Part shown: positions 9,538-19,684 of the stretch, piece by piece
How the letters are laid out: every line of letters begins with the position of its first letter
Position numbering within the stretch: the first letter of the stretch is position 1
NCBI RefSeq assembly: GCF_011393335.1
Contig: NZ_CP049865.1
Coordinates: 2,436,722 to 2,500,721, forward strand
Origin: Propioniciclava coleopterorum
GTDB lineage: Bacteria > Actinomycetota > Actinomycetes > Propionibacteriales > Propionibacteriaceae
DNA: 64,000 nt
Direction: 5' to 3'
Made by a program: the position numbers and the translations under genes
The notes under the pieces: model-generated
The model's database searches: none
What the model was told of the DNA's origin: nothing
Seen by the model: the letters and a program-made list of their open reading frames with translations, nothing else

Positions 9538-10453
9538 CGTTTCGGCGCATTGTGCTCGCGATTCCCTTCGCGATTTTCGGACTCGGCGCCGGGGTGTTGC
9601 CTGTTTCCGCAGACGTGGGGAGTGCCTCGGGATGGGTCGACGCCACTGGAGTTAGCGTCAGCGCGAGGACAGAGAAACAGAGCGTGTCCGGTGCTGGGCC
9701 CGCTCGCGCTGAAGCTGCTCCGCAGGGTGGAAGTCGTGTGGCGACCGCCCAGAGGCCCGCCGGGAAAATCTCTGCCGGTTTGACGGTTCTTGCCGTTGGG
9801 CCCGTTCCCCCGTCGCTAGCCGGCAGCGTGCGGGCGGGGCGGACGTTCATCCCCGAGTGCTTCAACGGCTTTGAGGAAGTGGCGGCCTGCCAGCCGACCG
9901 CTGCTCCGGCGGGACCAGCCGATCCCGCCGACCCGTCGCGGCCGGCGGCGCCGGAACCAGCGCCTCCGACGCGGGCCGAGGTGGAGGCGGTCGTGAGGTC
10001 CCTCGTCGCTCGCATGGACCTCCCGAGTCCGCGCCGCAGATCGGGCCGGATCCGTCGGCCAACGAGTGGGACATGGCGGTGGTGGGGCATCCGCTGTGGC
10101 TCTGGGTTCCCGGGGACGCCGCGATGAGCTCCCGCGTGACGGGGTACGGGATCACGATCACCCTGGACGCGCGGCGGACGTCCACCACCTTCGCGATGGG
10201 CGACGGCAAGTCGGTCACGTGCGCCCGCATGACCCCGTACTCAGCCGGCGTGAAACCGGGGACGGCGTCGCCCACGTGCGGCTACGCCTACTCCTGGCCC
10301 TCACTGCCGGACGGCACCTACCGCGTCACAGCGTCCTCGCGCTGGGTGGTCGACTGGACCGCGCTGGGCTTCTCCGGCGCCATCCCTGTCACGATGACCG
10401 GCGCTCGCGACCTGCCGGTCGGCGAACTCCATGCGCTGAACGTCGCGAGGTGA
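9531..10453 (+). CDS. Secreted protein of unknown function, one apparent frameshift
   Basis: It starts inside the end of the lipoprotein gene. Residues 1-30 form a signal peptide ending near SADVG. A long low-complexity Ala/Pro/Gly/Arg region follows to about residue 160. A compact C-terminal domain follows with WDMAVVGHPLWLW, two cysteines (SVTCARMTPYS, PTCGYAYSW) and DGTYRVTASSRWVVDW, a beta-rich extracellular pattern. The frame breaks in the CCC run 10022-10024; one C joins MDLP to ESAPQIGPDPS and yields 307 residues. I do not recognise the family. Together with the upstream lipoprotein it looks like a small cell-surface pair. Confidence 0.7.
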
Positions 10454-10725
10454 CGCGTCACCGTCAGGTGGCCGCGGAACGTTGCCCTGCCCCGGTGCTC
10501 GCGAGAGTGAACGGGCCGGCGATCGGCGCAGTGCCTCCGCGCTGAACGCTTGGCCAGGAAGTGGCCACCGAGGTGACGGGTCATCCCGGCGTCCGCCGGG
10601 TCGACGGGAGGCGCGGGGATCCCCGGTGCGCGTGATCCGGCCACCGCGATCGGCTGACCGACGGACAGGCAGGGGAGAGTGGTTGTCTAGGCTGGCCCGG
10701 ACATCGATCCACCAGGAGCGCCACC

Positions 10726-13337
10726 ATGGTCGACCCTCGCCGCGCAGGCGGCCCCCCGGACGCCGACGTCGTCCCGGGGCACATCGCCGTCCGCGGCGCG
10801 CAGGAGAACAACCTGCGCGACCTGGACATCGACATCCCCCGCGACACGGTCGTGGCGTTCACCGGGATCTCGGGCTCCGGCAAGTCGTCGCTGGCGTTCG
10901 GCACCGTCTTCGCGCAGTCGAATCAGCGCTACCTGGAGTCCGTGTCGCCCTACGCCCGGCGCCTCATCAACCAGGGGAGCGCGCCCAAGGTCCGGCACAT
11001 CACCGGCCTGCCGCCCGCGGTGGCGCTGCGGCAGCAGCACGGCGGCGGCAGCACCCGGTCGACGGTCGGCACGGTGAGCCGCGTCTCGAACGTCCTGCGC
11101 ATGCTCTACTCGCGCTCCGGCACCTATCCGCCCGGCTATCGGCCCGCCGATCTGGCGGGCAGCTTCCCCCGGGACGCCGCCCCGCTGGACTCCGACAGCT
11201 TCTCGCCCAACACCGCCGTCGGCGCCTGCCGCACCTGCACGGGGTTGGGCCGCCAACTCCTGGTCGACGAGAGCCTTCTCGTGGGCGATGGCGACCTCAG
11301 CATCCGCGACGGCGCCATCGCCGCCTGGCCGGGGGCGTTCGGCGGCCAGAACTACCGGCGCATCCTCGAGGGCCTCGGCATCGACATCGACGCCCCTTCA
11401 ACTCGCTGCCCGCGGCCACCCGGCACTGGATCCTGACCACCGACGAACAACCGACCCTGCTGGTCAACACCAGCACGGTCGAGGGCTCCTACCGCGGCAC
11501 CTACATGAGCCCCAAGCGCTGGGTCGAGCACACCTTCTCCGACACCAAGTCCACCCGGATGCGCGCCACGGCGGCCTCGTTCATGACCGAGCAACTCTGC
11601 CCGACCTGTCACGGGCTGCGCCTCAACCCCGAGGCGCTCGCCGTCACCATCGCCGGGGAGAACATCGCCCACGCGGCGTCGCTGCCGCTCACCGAACTGC
11701 GCGGCTTCCTGGACGCCGCGCGCGCCCATCCCGACACCGCCGACCTGCCGATCGAGCGCCGGCAGGCGGCCGAGGCGCTCCTGGACGTCCTGGACGATCA
11801 GCTGGCCATCCTCGTGGACCTCGGCCTGGGCTACCTGGCGACCAGCCGACCCACGTCGACGCTGTCCGGCGGCGAACTCCAACGCCTCCACCTCGCCACC
11901 CAGCTCCGCAGCGGCCTGTTCGGCGTCCTCTACGTGCTGGACGAGCCCTCCGCGGGCCTGCACCCCTCCGACACGGAACTGCTGCTGGGCGCGCTGCAGC
12001 GCCTGCAGGACGAGGGCAACACCGTCTTCGTCGTCGAACACAACGCCCCGCTGATCGCGGCGGCGCAGTGGGTCGTCGACCTGGGGCCCGGTGCCGGACG
12101 CTACGGCGGCGAGGTGCTCTACAACGGGCCCGCCGCCGGCCTGCGGGACGCCGCCGGCTCGGTCACGGCGCGCTACCTCGGCCCGGACGCCCCTGCCGCC
12201 CCCGGCCCGGCCGCGCCGCGCCGCCCCGACCACGCGATCGACCTGCGCGGCGTCTCGGGACACAACCTGCGCGGCATCGACGTCACCTTCCCGCTGGGGG
12301 CGTTCACCGCCGTCACCGGCGTGTCGGGCGCGGGCAAGACCACCCTGCTGCACGCCCTGGCCGACCAGGCGCGGCGCGGGCTGCACGCCGACGACGTCAT
12401 CGCCGACCTGGAACGCAACCCCGACTCGGTCGAGGACGCCGAGGAGCGCGCCCACGGCGTCCCGCTGTGGGATCTTGAGGCGGACCGGCTCACCGTCGCG
12501 CAGGCGTCCGGGCTGGAGCGGATCGACCGCCTCGTCGTGGTCGACCAGAAGCCGATCGGGCGGACGTCCCGCTCCAACCTGGCCACGTACACGGGACTGT
12601 TCGACGCCGTCCGGCGGCTGTTCGCGGCCCAACCCGAGGCGCGTGAGCGCCGCTTCGGCGCGGGCCGGTTCTCGTTCAACCTGCCGGCCGGCCGGTGCCC
12701 GCACTGCCTCGGCGACGGTGTGGTCAGCATCGAGCTGCTGTTCATGCCGACGCAGACCGCCCCGTGCCCGGTCTGCCGCGGCGCCCGCTACAACCCCGAG
12801 ACCCTGGAGGTGCACTACCGCGGCCGGACCATCGCGGACGTCCTCGCGATGAGCGTCGACGAGGCCCGGGACTTCCTCGCCGACGTCCCGATCCCCGCCC
12901 GCATCCTCACCCTGCTCTCCGACATCGGGCTGGGCTACCTGGCGCTGGGGCAGAGCGCGACGACGCTGTCGGGCGGCGAGGCGCAACGCATCAAGCTGGT
13001 CAGCGAACTCCACCGGGCACCCGCCGGCCACACCCTCTACCTCCTGGACGAGCCCACGAACGGACTGCACCCCGCCGACATCGACCTGCTCGTCGGACAA
13101 CTGCAGCGGCTCGTGGACGCCGACAACACGGTCGTGATCGCCGACCACGACCCGCGCACGATCGCCGTCGCCGACCGGGTGATCGATCTGGGCCCCGGCG
13201 CCGGGAACGCGGGCGGCCGCGTCGTCGCGCAGGCCACCCCCGACGAGATCGCCGCGGCGCGGGGGAGCGAGACCGGTCGGCATCTGGCTGCGGTCCTGCG
13301 CCCCCGGAAGACCTCTGGAGCAGACGACCCGGCCTGA
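10726..13337 (+). CDS. UvrA2-type excinuclease ABC-ATPase, one apparent frameshift
   Basis: A UvrA paralogue with two ABC ATPase cores: Walker A GISGSGKSSLAFGT and GVSGAGKTTLLHAL, signatures LSGGELQR and LSGGEAQR, and Walker B LYVLDEPSAGLHP and LYLLDEPTNGLHP. Zinc modules with CxxC pairs are visible (ACRTCTGLG, CPTCHG, CPHCLG, CPVCRG). At 870 residues it is shorter than true UvrA (about 950) and fits the UvrA2/DrrC class linked to drug or lesion tolerance. The break is in the CCCC run 11393-11396; one C joins GIDIDAP to FNSLPAATR. ATG 10726 has AGGAG 7 nt upstream. It probably acts in DNA repair or antibiotic self-protection rather than as the main UvrA. Confidence 0.88.
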
Positions 13338-13423
13338 AGCGGGATCGCCCCCGGAACCAACAGGAGCCCGTCCCATGGGTGGTCGAGGACTGATGGGGAG
13401 TCCCAGGACGCCGCCGACCGGCG

Positions 13424-13867
13424 CTAACCGCGCAGTTCGGCCAGCGCGGCCTCCAGTCGCCGCTGCCGGGTGGCCTCCTGCTTGGCCTCGGCGATGCCGC
13501 GCGCCAACTCCTTGCGGCGGGTGAAGCTGAGGGCTTCGAAGGCGCGCCGCGCCCGGTCGTCGGACGCGAGGGCCTCGGCCAGCAGCGGCGGCACGTCGAC
13601 GGTGCGTTCGCCGTCGTCCAGGGCCACGGTGACCTCGACCGTGTCGCCGATATCGACCCCGAGCTGGGCCCGCGACGCCTTGCTCAGTCCGATGCACGCC
13701 GGCCCGCCCATCCGCGTCACGCGGAGCCGCGCCGAGGCGTCCCCGATCGTGACGACGACGGGTGGCGTCTTCGCCGAGGACAACTCCGCTGCCTGAGCGT
13801 CACTCAGCGGGATGGACGCGGCGGGTCCCGTCGCCTCGATGGTGGTGGTGAACCGGATGCTCGTCAT
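13424..13867 (-). CDS. DUF1905/OmdA-like protein (YdeI/OmpD-associated family)
   Basis: A 147-residue protein in two parts. The N-terminal half has the DUF1905 beta-barrel pattern (IRFTTTIEATGPAASIPL ... VTIGDASARLRVTRMGGPACIGLSKA). The C-terminal half is the short OmdA helical domain (ALASDDRARRAFEAL, FTRRKELARGI, EAKQEATRQRR). Both halves commonly occur together in bacteria, and the biochemical role is not known. ATG 13867 follows GGGAGG by 4 bases. It is transcribed away from the small acidic gene at 14114 and converges with the UvrA2-like gene. Confidence 0.85.
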   Translation of the reverse strand: MTSIRFTTTIEATGPAASIPLSDAQAAELSSAKTPPVVVTIGDASARLRVTRMGGPACIGLSKASRAQLGVDIGDTVEVTVALDDGERTVDVPPLLAEALASDDRARRAFEALSFTRRKELARGIAEAKQEATRQRRLEAALAELRG

Positions 13868-14113
13868 GGCGCCTCCCGTGTCGGTGGTGGCCGATTCTAG
13901 GGCCATGCCCGCTCCGGTCCGGGTCCTGAGCCGATGGCCGGGGGGCAGCGGCGGCGCCCCCGTCCGGGCGGACATCCCCACGCGACAGGCCGGGTGGCCG
14001 ACAAGGGCAAACGATTTCCCGCCGCCGGGGGCTCGACAGGGGAGAAGAACGGTGTGATGGTGGACGAGCCGGGCGACCGGCTCGGCCGACCGAACACCCC
14101 CCTGGAGGTTCCC

Positions 14114-14362
14114 ATGGCAGGCGACGACCGCACGAGCAGTTCGATGGAGGCCTCCGAGGCCGCGCGCATCATGGACGACCCGAACGCCACCGCCGAGGAG
14201 AAGTCGGTCGCGGCCAGTGTGCTCGCCCAGGACGGCACCGACGACCGCACCAGCGAGCGGGTCGCGGGCGAGGCGGGCCAGTTGCTCGACGACCAGGACA
14301 TCAGTGCCGAAGACCGCGACGTGGCGGCCTCCGACCTTTCCCAGCGCTCGGACGAGCGCTGA
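14114..14362 (+). CDS. Small acidic protein, 82 aa, unknown function
   Basis: A short, very acidic and polar protein without hydrophobic segments. It contains two similar halves: EAARIMDDPNATAEEKSVAASVLAQ and GQLLDDQDISAEDRDVAASDLSQ align as an internal duplication. GGAGG lies 5 bases before the ATG and a strong hairpin follows the stop, so it is probably a real single-gene transcript. I know no function. The duplicated D-x-x-AEx-(K/R)-x-VAAS motif is the notable feature. Confidence 0.7.
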   Translation: MAGDDRTSSSMEASEAARIMDDPNATAEEKSVAASVLAQDGTDDRTSERVAGEAGQLLDDQDISAEDRDVAASDLSQRSDER

Positions 14363-14400
14363 TCGCCAGCGGCGCGAGTAGCGCCGCGGCACCCCAAGGC

Positions 14401-14434
14401 GACGCCGTCCCGAACCACGGTTCGGGACGGCGTC
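14401..14434. terminator. Hairpin terminator, 15-bp perfect stem
   Basis: The arm GACGCCGTCCCGAAC (14401-14415) and its exact complement (14420-14434) flank the loop CACG. It follows the small acidic gene by 38 bases. There is no clear T-tract, as is usual in high-GC actinobacteria. Confidence 0.8.
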
Positions 14435-14585
14435 GTCGTCTGCACACGAGTTGCGGTCATCCTGCGCCGGCACGGCTCGGGTGGGCGAAGCGCCGCCTCG
14501 ATCGGCCGTGGCACTGCTCGCGGGTCCGGCGCCGGCGTGCGTGACACCGCGGTGACCCCGCCCACGGACGACCGCGGCCACGCGG

Positions 14586-16504
14586 CTAGATCTGCACCGA
14601 CGGCTCCTCGCCGGGCGCATCCCCCTCGGGGCTGACGACGCCCTTGTCGGCGTCCTCCACCAACGCGCCGACGCCCTCGCCGGGCGGGGTCTGGTCCACG
14701 CGCAGGGCGAAGTCGTCGCCGTGCTGGCTGACACCCTCGACCACCGCGGCGTTGATCGCCTCGACGGCGTAGCGGCGCCGCACGATCATCGGGTCGTTGT
14801 GCAGGTCCTTCACCAGGGACACGGCCATGCCGATCATCACGATCATGAACGGCAGCCCGGCGATGATCGTGATCGACTGCAGCCCGTTGAGGGCGTCCTC
14901 GCCGCCGATGACGAGCATGATCGCCGCGGCCGCGCCGGTGGCGACGCCCCAGAAGATCACCGTCCAGCGGTGAGGTTCCATCGTCCCGTTCTCGCTGAGC
15001 GTACCCATCACGATGGAGGCGGCGTCCGCCCCGGAGACGAAGAAGATCGCGACGAGGATCATGACCAGCACCGAGGTCACCGTGCCCCACGGCATGGTGT
15101 CCAGCAGCGCGAACAGGGTGCCCTCGACCGACTCGATCTGGCTCAGGCCAGCGCCGGTCTGCTCGGCGTTGATCGCCGCGCCGCCGAAGATCGAGAACCA
15201 GATGAGGCTCACGAGGCTGGGGAGCAGCAGCACGCCGGAGACGAACTGCCGGATCGTCCGGCCGCGGGAGATGCGCGCGATGAACATGCCCACGAACGGC
15301 GTCCAGCTCACCCACCAGGCCCAGTAGAAGAAGGTCCAGGACGCGAGCCACTCCTCGGCGGCCGTGCCGGAGGCCCCGGCGCGGGCCGACATCTGCATCA
15401 GGGTCTGCAGGTAGGTGCCGAGCGTGGTGGGCAGCAGGTTCAGGATGAACACGGTCGGGCCCAGCACGAACACGAACAGCGCCAGCACGACGGCGAGCAC
15501 CATGTTGGTGTTCGACAGGTACTGGATGCCCCGGCTCACGCCGGAGACCGCCGAGACGATGAAGCAGGCCGTCAGGCCCGCGATGAGGAGCACCAGGAAC
15601 GTGTTGCCGACCTCGCCGATCCAGCCGACGATCTTGGCGCCGTGCGCGATCTGCAGCGCGCCCAGGCCCAGCGAGGTCGCCGACCCGAACAGCGTCGCGA
15701 AGATCGCGAACATGTCGATGATCTTGCCGCCCGGTCCGTAGGTCTGCCGCTTGCCGAGCAGCGGCTCGAACACGGCGCTGATCGTCAGCGGACGCCCCTT
15801 GCGGAACACGCCGTACGCGATCGCGACGCCGACCACCGCGTAGATCGCCCAGGGGTGCAGCGCCCAGTGGAACAGGGTGGTCGCCATGGCGGTCCGCACG
15901 GCGTTCTCGTTGCCGGCCTCGCCGGTGCCCGGCGGCGGAGCGATGAAGTGGGCCAGCGGCTCGGCGGCGCCGTAGAACATCAGGCCGATGCCCATGCCCG
16001 CGCTGAACATCATCGCGATCCACGACACGGTCGAGAACTCGGTGCCCTCGCCGTCGCGGCCCAGCGGGATGTTGCCGTACTTGCCGCCGGCCAGCCACAG
16101 GACGAAGAACACGAAGCCGGTCGCGGTGAGCGCGAACAGCCAGCCGGTGTTCGAGACGACCCAGGACAGGCCCGTGCTGGAACTGCTGCTCAGGGTGGCG
16201 GGGGACAGGATGCCCCAGAGCACGAAGGCCAGCGACAGGACGGCCGTGACGCCGAAGACCACCTTGTCGAGGCGGCCCGGGCGCTCCTCCCGGACGTCGG
16301 CGGTGGGCTCGAGCGCCGGGTGGTTGGCGTCCAGGACGCGGCCCTGGCCGGTGAGGCGCGCCAGGCCGGCCGGGTTGGCCCGCAGCAGCGTCCGGTTGAG
16401 CGATTTGGGGGTGGCGGGGCGGCCCCGCCGCGGCGCAGTTTGGGCCGCTTGGGCCCGGGTGCGGCGTCCGGGTTGCGGGGGTGGCGTTCGCCGTTGGTAG
16501 CCAT
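14586..16504 (-). CDS. BCCT-family transporter (betaine/choline/carnitine), N-terminal frameshift
   Basis: A sodium- or proton-coupled transporter of compatible solutes such as glycine betaine. Twelve or so hydrophobic helices follow a roughly 90-residue charged leader. The aromatic signature SWTFFYWAWWVSWTPFVG and the helix motif FSAGMGIGLMFYGAAEP are diagnostic. The acidic C-terminal tail (about 70 residues, ending EEPSVQI) resembles osmosensing tails of this family. ATG 16504 has AGGAG 8 bases upstream, but its frame (MATNGERHPRNPDAA...) joins the transporter frame only if one G/C is restored near 16405-16430, for example in the CCCC run 16423-16426. That gives 639 residues. Without repair no good start precedes the helices. 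Confidence 0.88.
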
Positions 16505-16611
16505 AAATATGTCTCCTCGTGCTGACAACCCGCAGTAGGTTACCGGGCAAAGGAAACTGAGTCACCTTGTCGGAGGTCGGTACCACCCCTCGCGGGGCGG
16601 TCTGCAGACGG

Positions 16612-17462
16612 CTAAACCCCCAGTGAGGCGCCGAACTGCGCCACCGACGTGGCGGGCCGGCCGAGGAGTTCGGGGACGTCGGACGTCACGCCCGAGAGCG
16701 CCCCGAGGCGACCGCGACGTAGGTCGACACCCAGGCGTCGTACTCCCAATCCTCGTGTCCGGGCCAGTCGCGGCGACGGCTCGCGTAGGCCTCCTCGAGG
16801 GTCTCGTCCTCGAAGCGGTAGCGCCGCCCCGACGCCGCGTTCACCTCGGCCAGCGCCTCGGCGAACGTCAGCGAGTCCGGCCCCGTCAGCGTGTACGTGC
16901 GTCCGGCATGCGCGGTGGGGGAGGCGAGCACGGCTGCCGCGACCGCGGCGATGTCGTCGCGCACCACGAACGCGCAACGACCGTCCGCCGCGGGCCCACG
17001 CACCACGCCGTCGGCGTCCGCGAACTCCGGCAGCACGTCGGTGTAGAAGTTGTCGCGCAGCAGCGTGAAGTTCATGCCCGAGTTCCGGATCGCCTGCTCG
17101 GTGGCCCAGTGGTCGCGCCCCAGGGTGAACACGGCGTCCGGCGCGGCCGCCGCGAACGACGTGTACACCAGGTGGCGCACCCCGGCCTCCGCCGCGGCGG
17201 CGACGAACGTCAGGTGATCCGCGACCCGGGTGGCCGACTCGCCGGCCGAGACCATGAGGGCCACCTCGATGCCCGTCAGGGCCGCCCGGACCGCCGCCGC
17301 GTCGTCGTAGGAGGCGACCGCCACCTCGGCGTCGGGCAGGTCGGGTGCCCGGCTCGGGTCGCGCACCACCAGCCGAAGCGGGTGCCCGCGCTCCGCGAGC
17401 AGCGCCGCGACGCGCCCTCCGAGGTGTCCGGTGACGCCGGTGAGGGCGATGCGTCCGGTCAT
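16612..17462 (-). CDS. NmrA/SDR-like NAD(P)-binding protein, one apparent frameshift
   Basis: An atypical short-chain dehydrogenase of the NmrA-like or NAD(P)H:quinone oxidoreductase (QorB-like) type. The Rossmann dinucleotide motif GVTGHLGGRVAALL is at residues 6-19. Further features are a VRDPSR segment that may contact the NADP phosphate, HLVYTSFAAA and NFTLLRDNFYTDVLPEF. GAGGAG lies 6 bases before ATG 17462. The frame breaks at the CCCC run 16701-16704; one base joins YVAVASG to ALSGVTSDVPELLGRP and restores the normal C-terminus at 283 residues. It follows the amidohydrolase by 25 bases, so the two are probably co-transcribed. The substrate is unknown. Confidence 0.85.
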
Positions 17463-17487
17463 GGGGTGCTCCTCACGAGGGTCCGGG

Positions 17488-18657
17488 TCAGAAACGGTTC
17501 GCCCAGGTGGCCTGACGGGTGTCGGGATCCCAGGAGTACACCTCGTCGCCCGACACGAACGTGCGCAGGACGCGGTTGCGGACGTCGAGGGGGTCGCCGC
17601 TCCACAGCACCAGATCGGCGTCCTTGCCCTTCTCGAGCGAGCCCACGCGGTCCTCGACGCCCATGACGGTGGCGGGATTGATCGTGATCGCGCGCAGCGC
17701 CGCCTCCGGGTCCATGCCCTCCTTGACCGCCAGCGCGGCCTGGGTCACGAGGAAGTCGATGGGGACGACCGGGTGGTCGGTGATGATCGAGACGTCGACG
17801 CCCGCGCGCGTGAGGATGCCCGGCGCCGCTGCGATCCGGTCGCGCACCTCGACCTTCGAGCGGGAGACGATGAGCGGGCCGTACAGCACGGGCACGCCCT
17901 TCTCGGCGATCAGGTCGGCGATCTTCCAGCTCTCGGTGCCGTGGTCCAGCACCAGGCGGTACCCGAACTCGTCGGCCATGCGCAGGGCGGTGGCGATGTC
18001 GTCGGCGCGGTGGCAGTGCTGCCGCCACGGGATCTCGCGGTTCAGGACCATCAGCAGGGCGTCGTTGACGAGGTGCTGCTGCGCGTCGTCCTTGGCGCCG
18101 TGGTTGCGGGCCTCGACGAACGCGTTGCGGATCGTCAAGGCGGTGCCCAGCCGCGTCGAGGGCGTCTTCTTCTGGTCGCCGTAGACCCGCTTGGGGTTCT
18201 CGCCCAGGGCGGCCTTCAGCCCGGAGGGGGACTTGAGCACCATCTCGTCCACGACGCGCCCCCACGTCTTGACCGCGACGGTGAGGCCGCCGATCGGGTT
18301 GCCCGACCCGGGGTTGACGTTGACCGAGGTGACGCCGCCGGCGAGGGCGTCGTCGAAGCCCTTCTCGAGCGGGTTGATGGCGTCCAGTGCGCGGGCGGCG
18401 GCCATCACCGGATCGGTCATCTCGTTGGTGTCGTTGCCGGCCCAGCCTTCACCCTCCTCGTGGACGCCGAGGTGCACGTGCGCGTCCACGAAGCCGGGCA
18501 GCACCCAGCCGCCCTCGGCGTCCAGCACCGCATGTCCCTTGGGGATCCGCGCCTTGGGACCCAGCGCCGAGATCTGGCCATCGGTCATGACGATGGTGCC
18601 GTCGAAGGGCTCGGCGGTGACGGGGACGATGTGTGCTCCGGTGATGGCGACGTTCAT
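17488..18657 (-). CDS. Metal-dependent amidohydrolase (imidazolonepropionase-like)
   Basis: A 389-residue amidohydrolase-superfamily enzyme. The metal-binding H-x-H is in VLPGFVDAHVHLGVH (about residues 54-68), later metal or catalytic positions are HCHRADD (about 215), LDHGTE (about 235) and IITDHPVVP (about 287), and the C-terminal barrel-closing INPATVMGVEDRVGSLEKGKDADLVLW is typical. It is cytoplasmic, with no signal peptide. The substrate cannot be told; related proteins hydrolyse cyclic amides or dipeptides. There is no Shine-Dalgarno. TAGAGT lies 7 nt upstream of the ATG, so it is probably leaderless. Confidence 0.88.
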   Translation of the reverse strand: MNVAITGAHIVPVTAEPFDGTIVMTDGQISALGPKARIPKGHAVLDAEGGWVLPGFVDAHVHLGVHEEGEGWAGNDTNEMTDPVMAAARALDAINPLEKGFDDALAGGVTSVNVNPGSGNPIGGLTVAVKTWGRVVDEMVLKSPSGLKAALGENPKRVYGDQKKTPSTRLGTALTIRNAFVEARNHGAKDDAQQHLVNDALLMVLNREIPWRQHCHRADDIATALRMADEFGYRLVLDHGTESWKIADLIAEKGVPVLYGPLIVSRSKVEVRDRIAAAPGILTRAGVDVSIITDHPVVPIDFLVTQAALAVKEGMDPEAALRAITINPATVMGVEDRVGSLEKGKDADLVLWSGDPLDVRNRVLRTFVSGDEVYSWDPDTRQATWANRF

Positions 18658-18664
18658 GCGCCCG

Positions 18665-18670
18665 ACTCTA
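18665..18670 (-). promoter_or_regulatory. Leaderless-type -10 box TAGAGT before the amidohydrolase
   Basis: On the minus strand TAGAGT ends 7 nt before the ATG at 18657, with no ribosome site between. Confidence 0.5.
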
Positions 18671-18743
18671 GTCTTCTTCGCTCGGACGCCGTCCCGCCGG
18701 CCGCCGGTGGCAACCCCCGGCGGGCACGCCCCGGACCGGGCGG

Positions 18744-19628
18744 TCAGCGGCCCAGGAAGTCGCGCCAGGCGGGCAGTTCGGCGCGGGCCTGCGCCAACCC
18801 GCGGGCGTGGGCGGCCTCCAGTTTGGCCACGTCGCGCTCGGAGTTGGCGATCCGCATGTCCTGCGGCACGAACAGGTACGCGTCGCCCGAACGCTCCAGG
18901 TCGAACAGTTCCTCCCGCGTCGCGTTGTAGCGGGTGTGCCGCGACAGCAGCGCGTCGGCGACGGCCGGATACCGCCGGAAGTGGCTGCGGTAGAACCTCG
19001 GGTACTTCAGGGGGCGTTTGACGTAGGAGCGCTCCTGGGTGAGCACGACGAAGAACCGCCGGAAGCCGGCGGCGCGGGCGGCGTCCAGCGGGATGCCGCC
19101 GGTCTCGCCCAGGGCGCCGTCCACGTGGAGGTCCCCGTCGATGTCCACCGGGGGCATGAGCACCGGCATGGTCGAGGACGCCTGCACCCGGACCATGAGG
19201 TCGCGCATCCGGTGGATGTCGTCCCGTCCCCAGCGCACGGTGGCGCCGTCGCGGCAGCGGAAGGCCGTCAGCGACAGTTGCGCCGGATGGTCACGGAAGC
19301 GGTCGAACGCGTACGGCAGCGCCTCCTGCGGCCCCGAGGTGTGCTGGTAGATGTACTCGGCGTTGAAGTACCCCCGGCCCCGGGCGAAGCTGCGCAGCCC
19401 GCCGAACCGCGGGTCGGCCGCGAAGCTGGTGAAGGACGCCTTCGCGCGCGGCCCGTCCCCCGCGAGGTAGTTCGCCGTGTGGGATGCCCCGGCGGAGATC
19501 CCCGCGACGAACGGGAACACCAGGCCCGCCTCCAGCAGTCGCACCACCACCGCGGAGGTGTGAGCGGCGCGCATGCCGCCGCCCTCGAAGATCAGGGCGA
19601 CGTCGGGGACGTTGACGGCGGGCGGCAC
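18744..19628 (-). CDS. Patatin-like phospholipase
   Basis: A serine lipid acyl hydrolase of about 294 residues. The oxyanion-hole glycines are in LIFEGGGMRAAHTS near the N-terminus. The nucleophile elbow G-x-S-x-G is GISAGAS. The catalytic aspartate is in DGALGETGG (about residue 170). The C-terminal third, with RRYPAVADALLSRHTRYN, matches the extension seen in bacterial YjjU-type patatins. GTG 19628 is preferred because GAAAGG lies 6 bases upstream; the ATG two codons earlier (19634) touches that ribosome site. There is no signal peptide, so it is cytoplasmic or membrane-associated. Confidence 0.88.
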   Translation of the reverse strand: MPPAVNVPDVALIFEGGGMRAAHTSAVVVRLLEAGLVFPFVAGISAGASHTANYLAGDGPRAKASFTSFAADPRFGGLRSFARGRGYFNAEYIYQHTSGPQEALPYAFDRFRDHPAQLSLTAFRCRDGATVRWGRDDIHRMRDLMVRVQASSTMPVLMPPVDIDGDLHVDGALGETGGIPLDAARAAGFRRFFVVLTQERSYVKRPLKYPRFYRSHFRRYPAVADALLSRHTRYNATREELFDLERSGDAYLFVPQDMRIANSERDVAKLEAAHARGLAQARAELPAWRDFLGR

Positions 19629-19684
19629 GGGCATCCTTTCGTGGTTCCGTCCCCAGGTTAGGCGTCCGGACGCAGCGCCGGACC

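Noticed and set aside
13897-16098. Long open frames opposite or out of frame with confirmed genes (many across the window)
   Set aside because: In DNA of about 72 % GC, stop codons are rare in all frames; these translations are Arg/Pro/Gly/His-rich shadows of genes on the other strand or frame.
14586-16586. Longer BCCT protein starting at 16586
   Set aside because: The extra residues do not look coding and lack a ribosome site, whereas ATG 16504 has AGGAG at good distance and joins the transporter after one-base repair.
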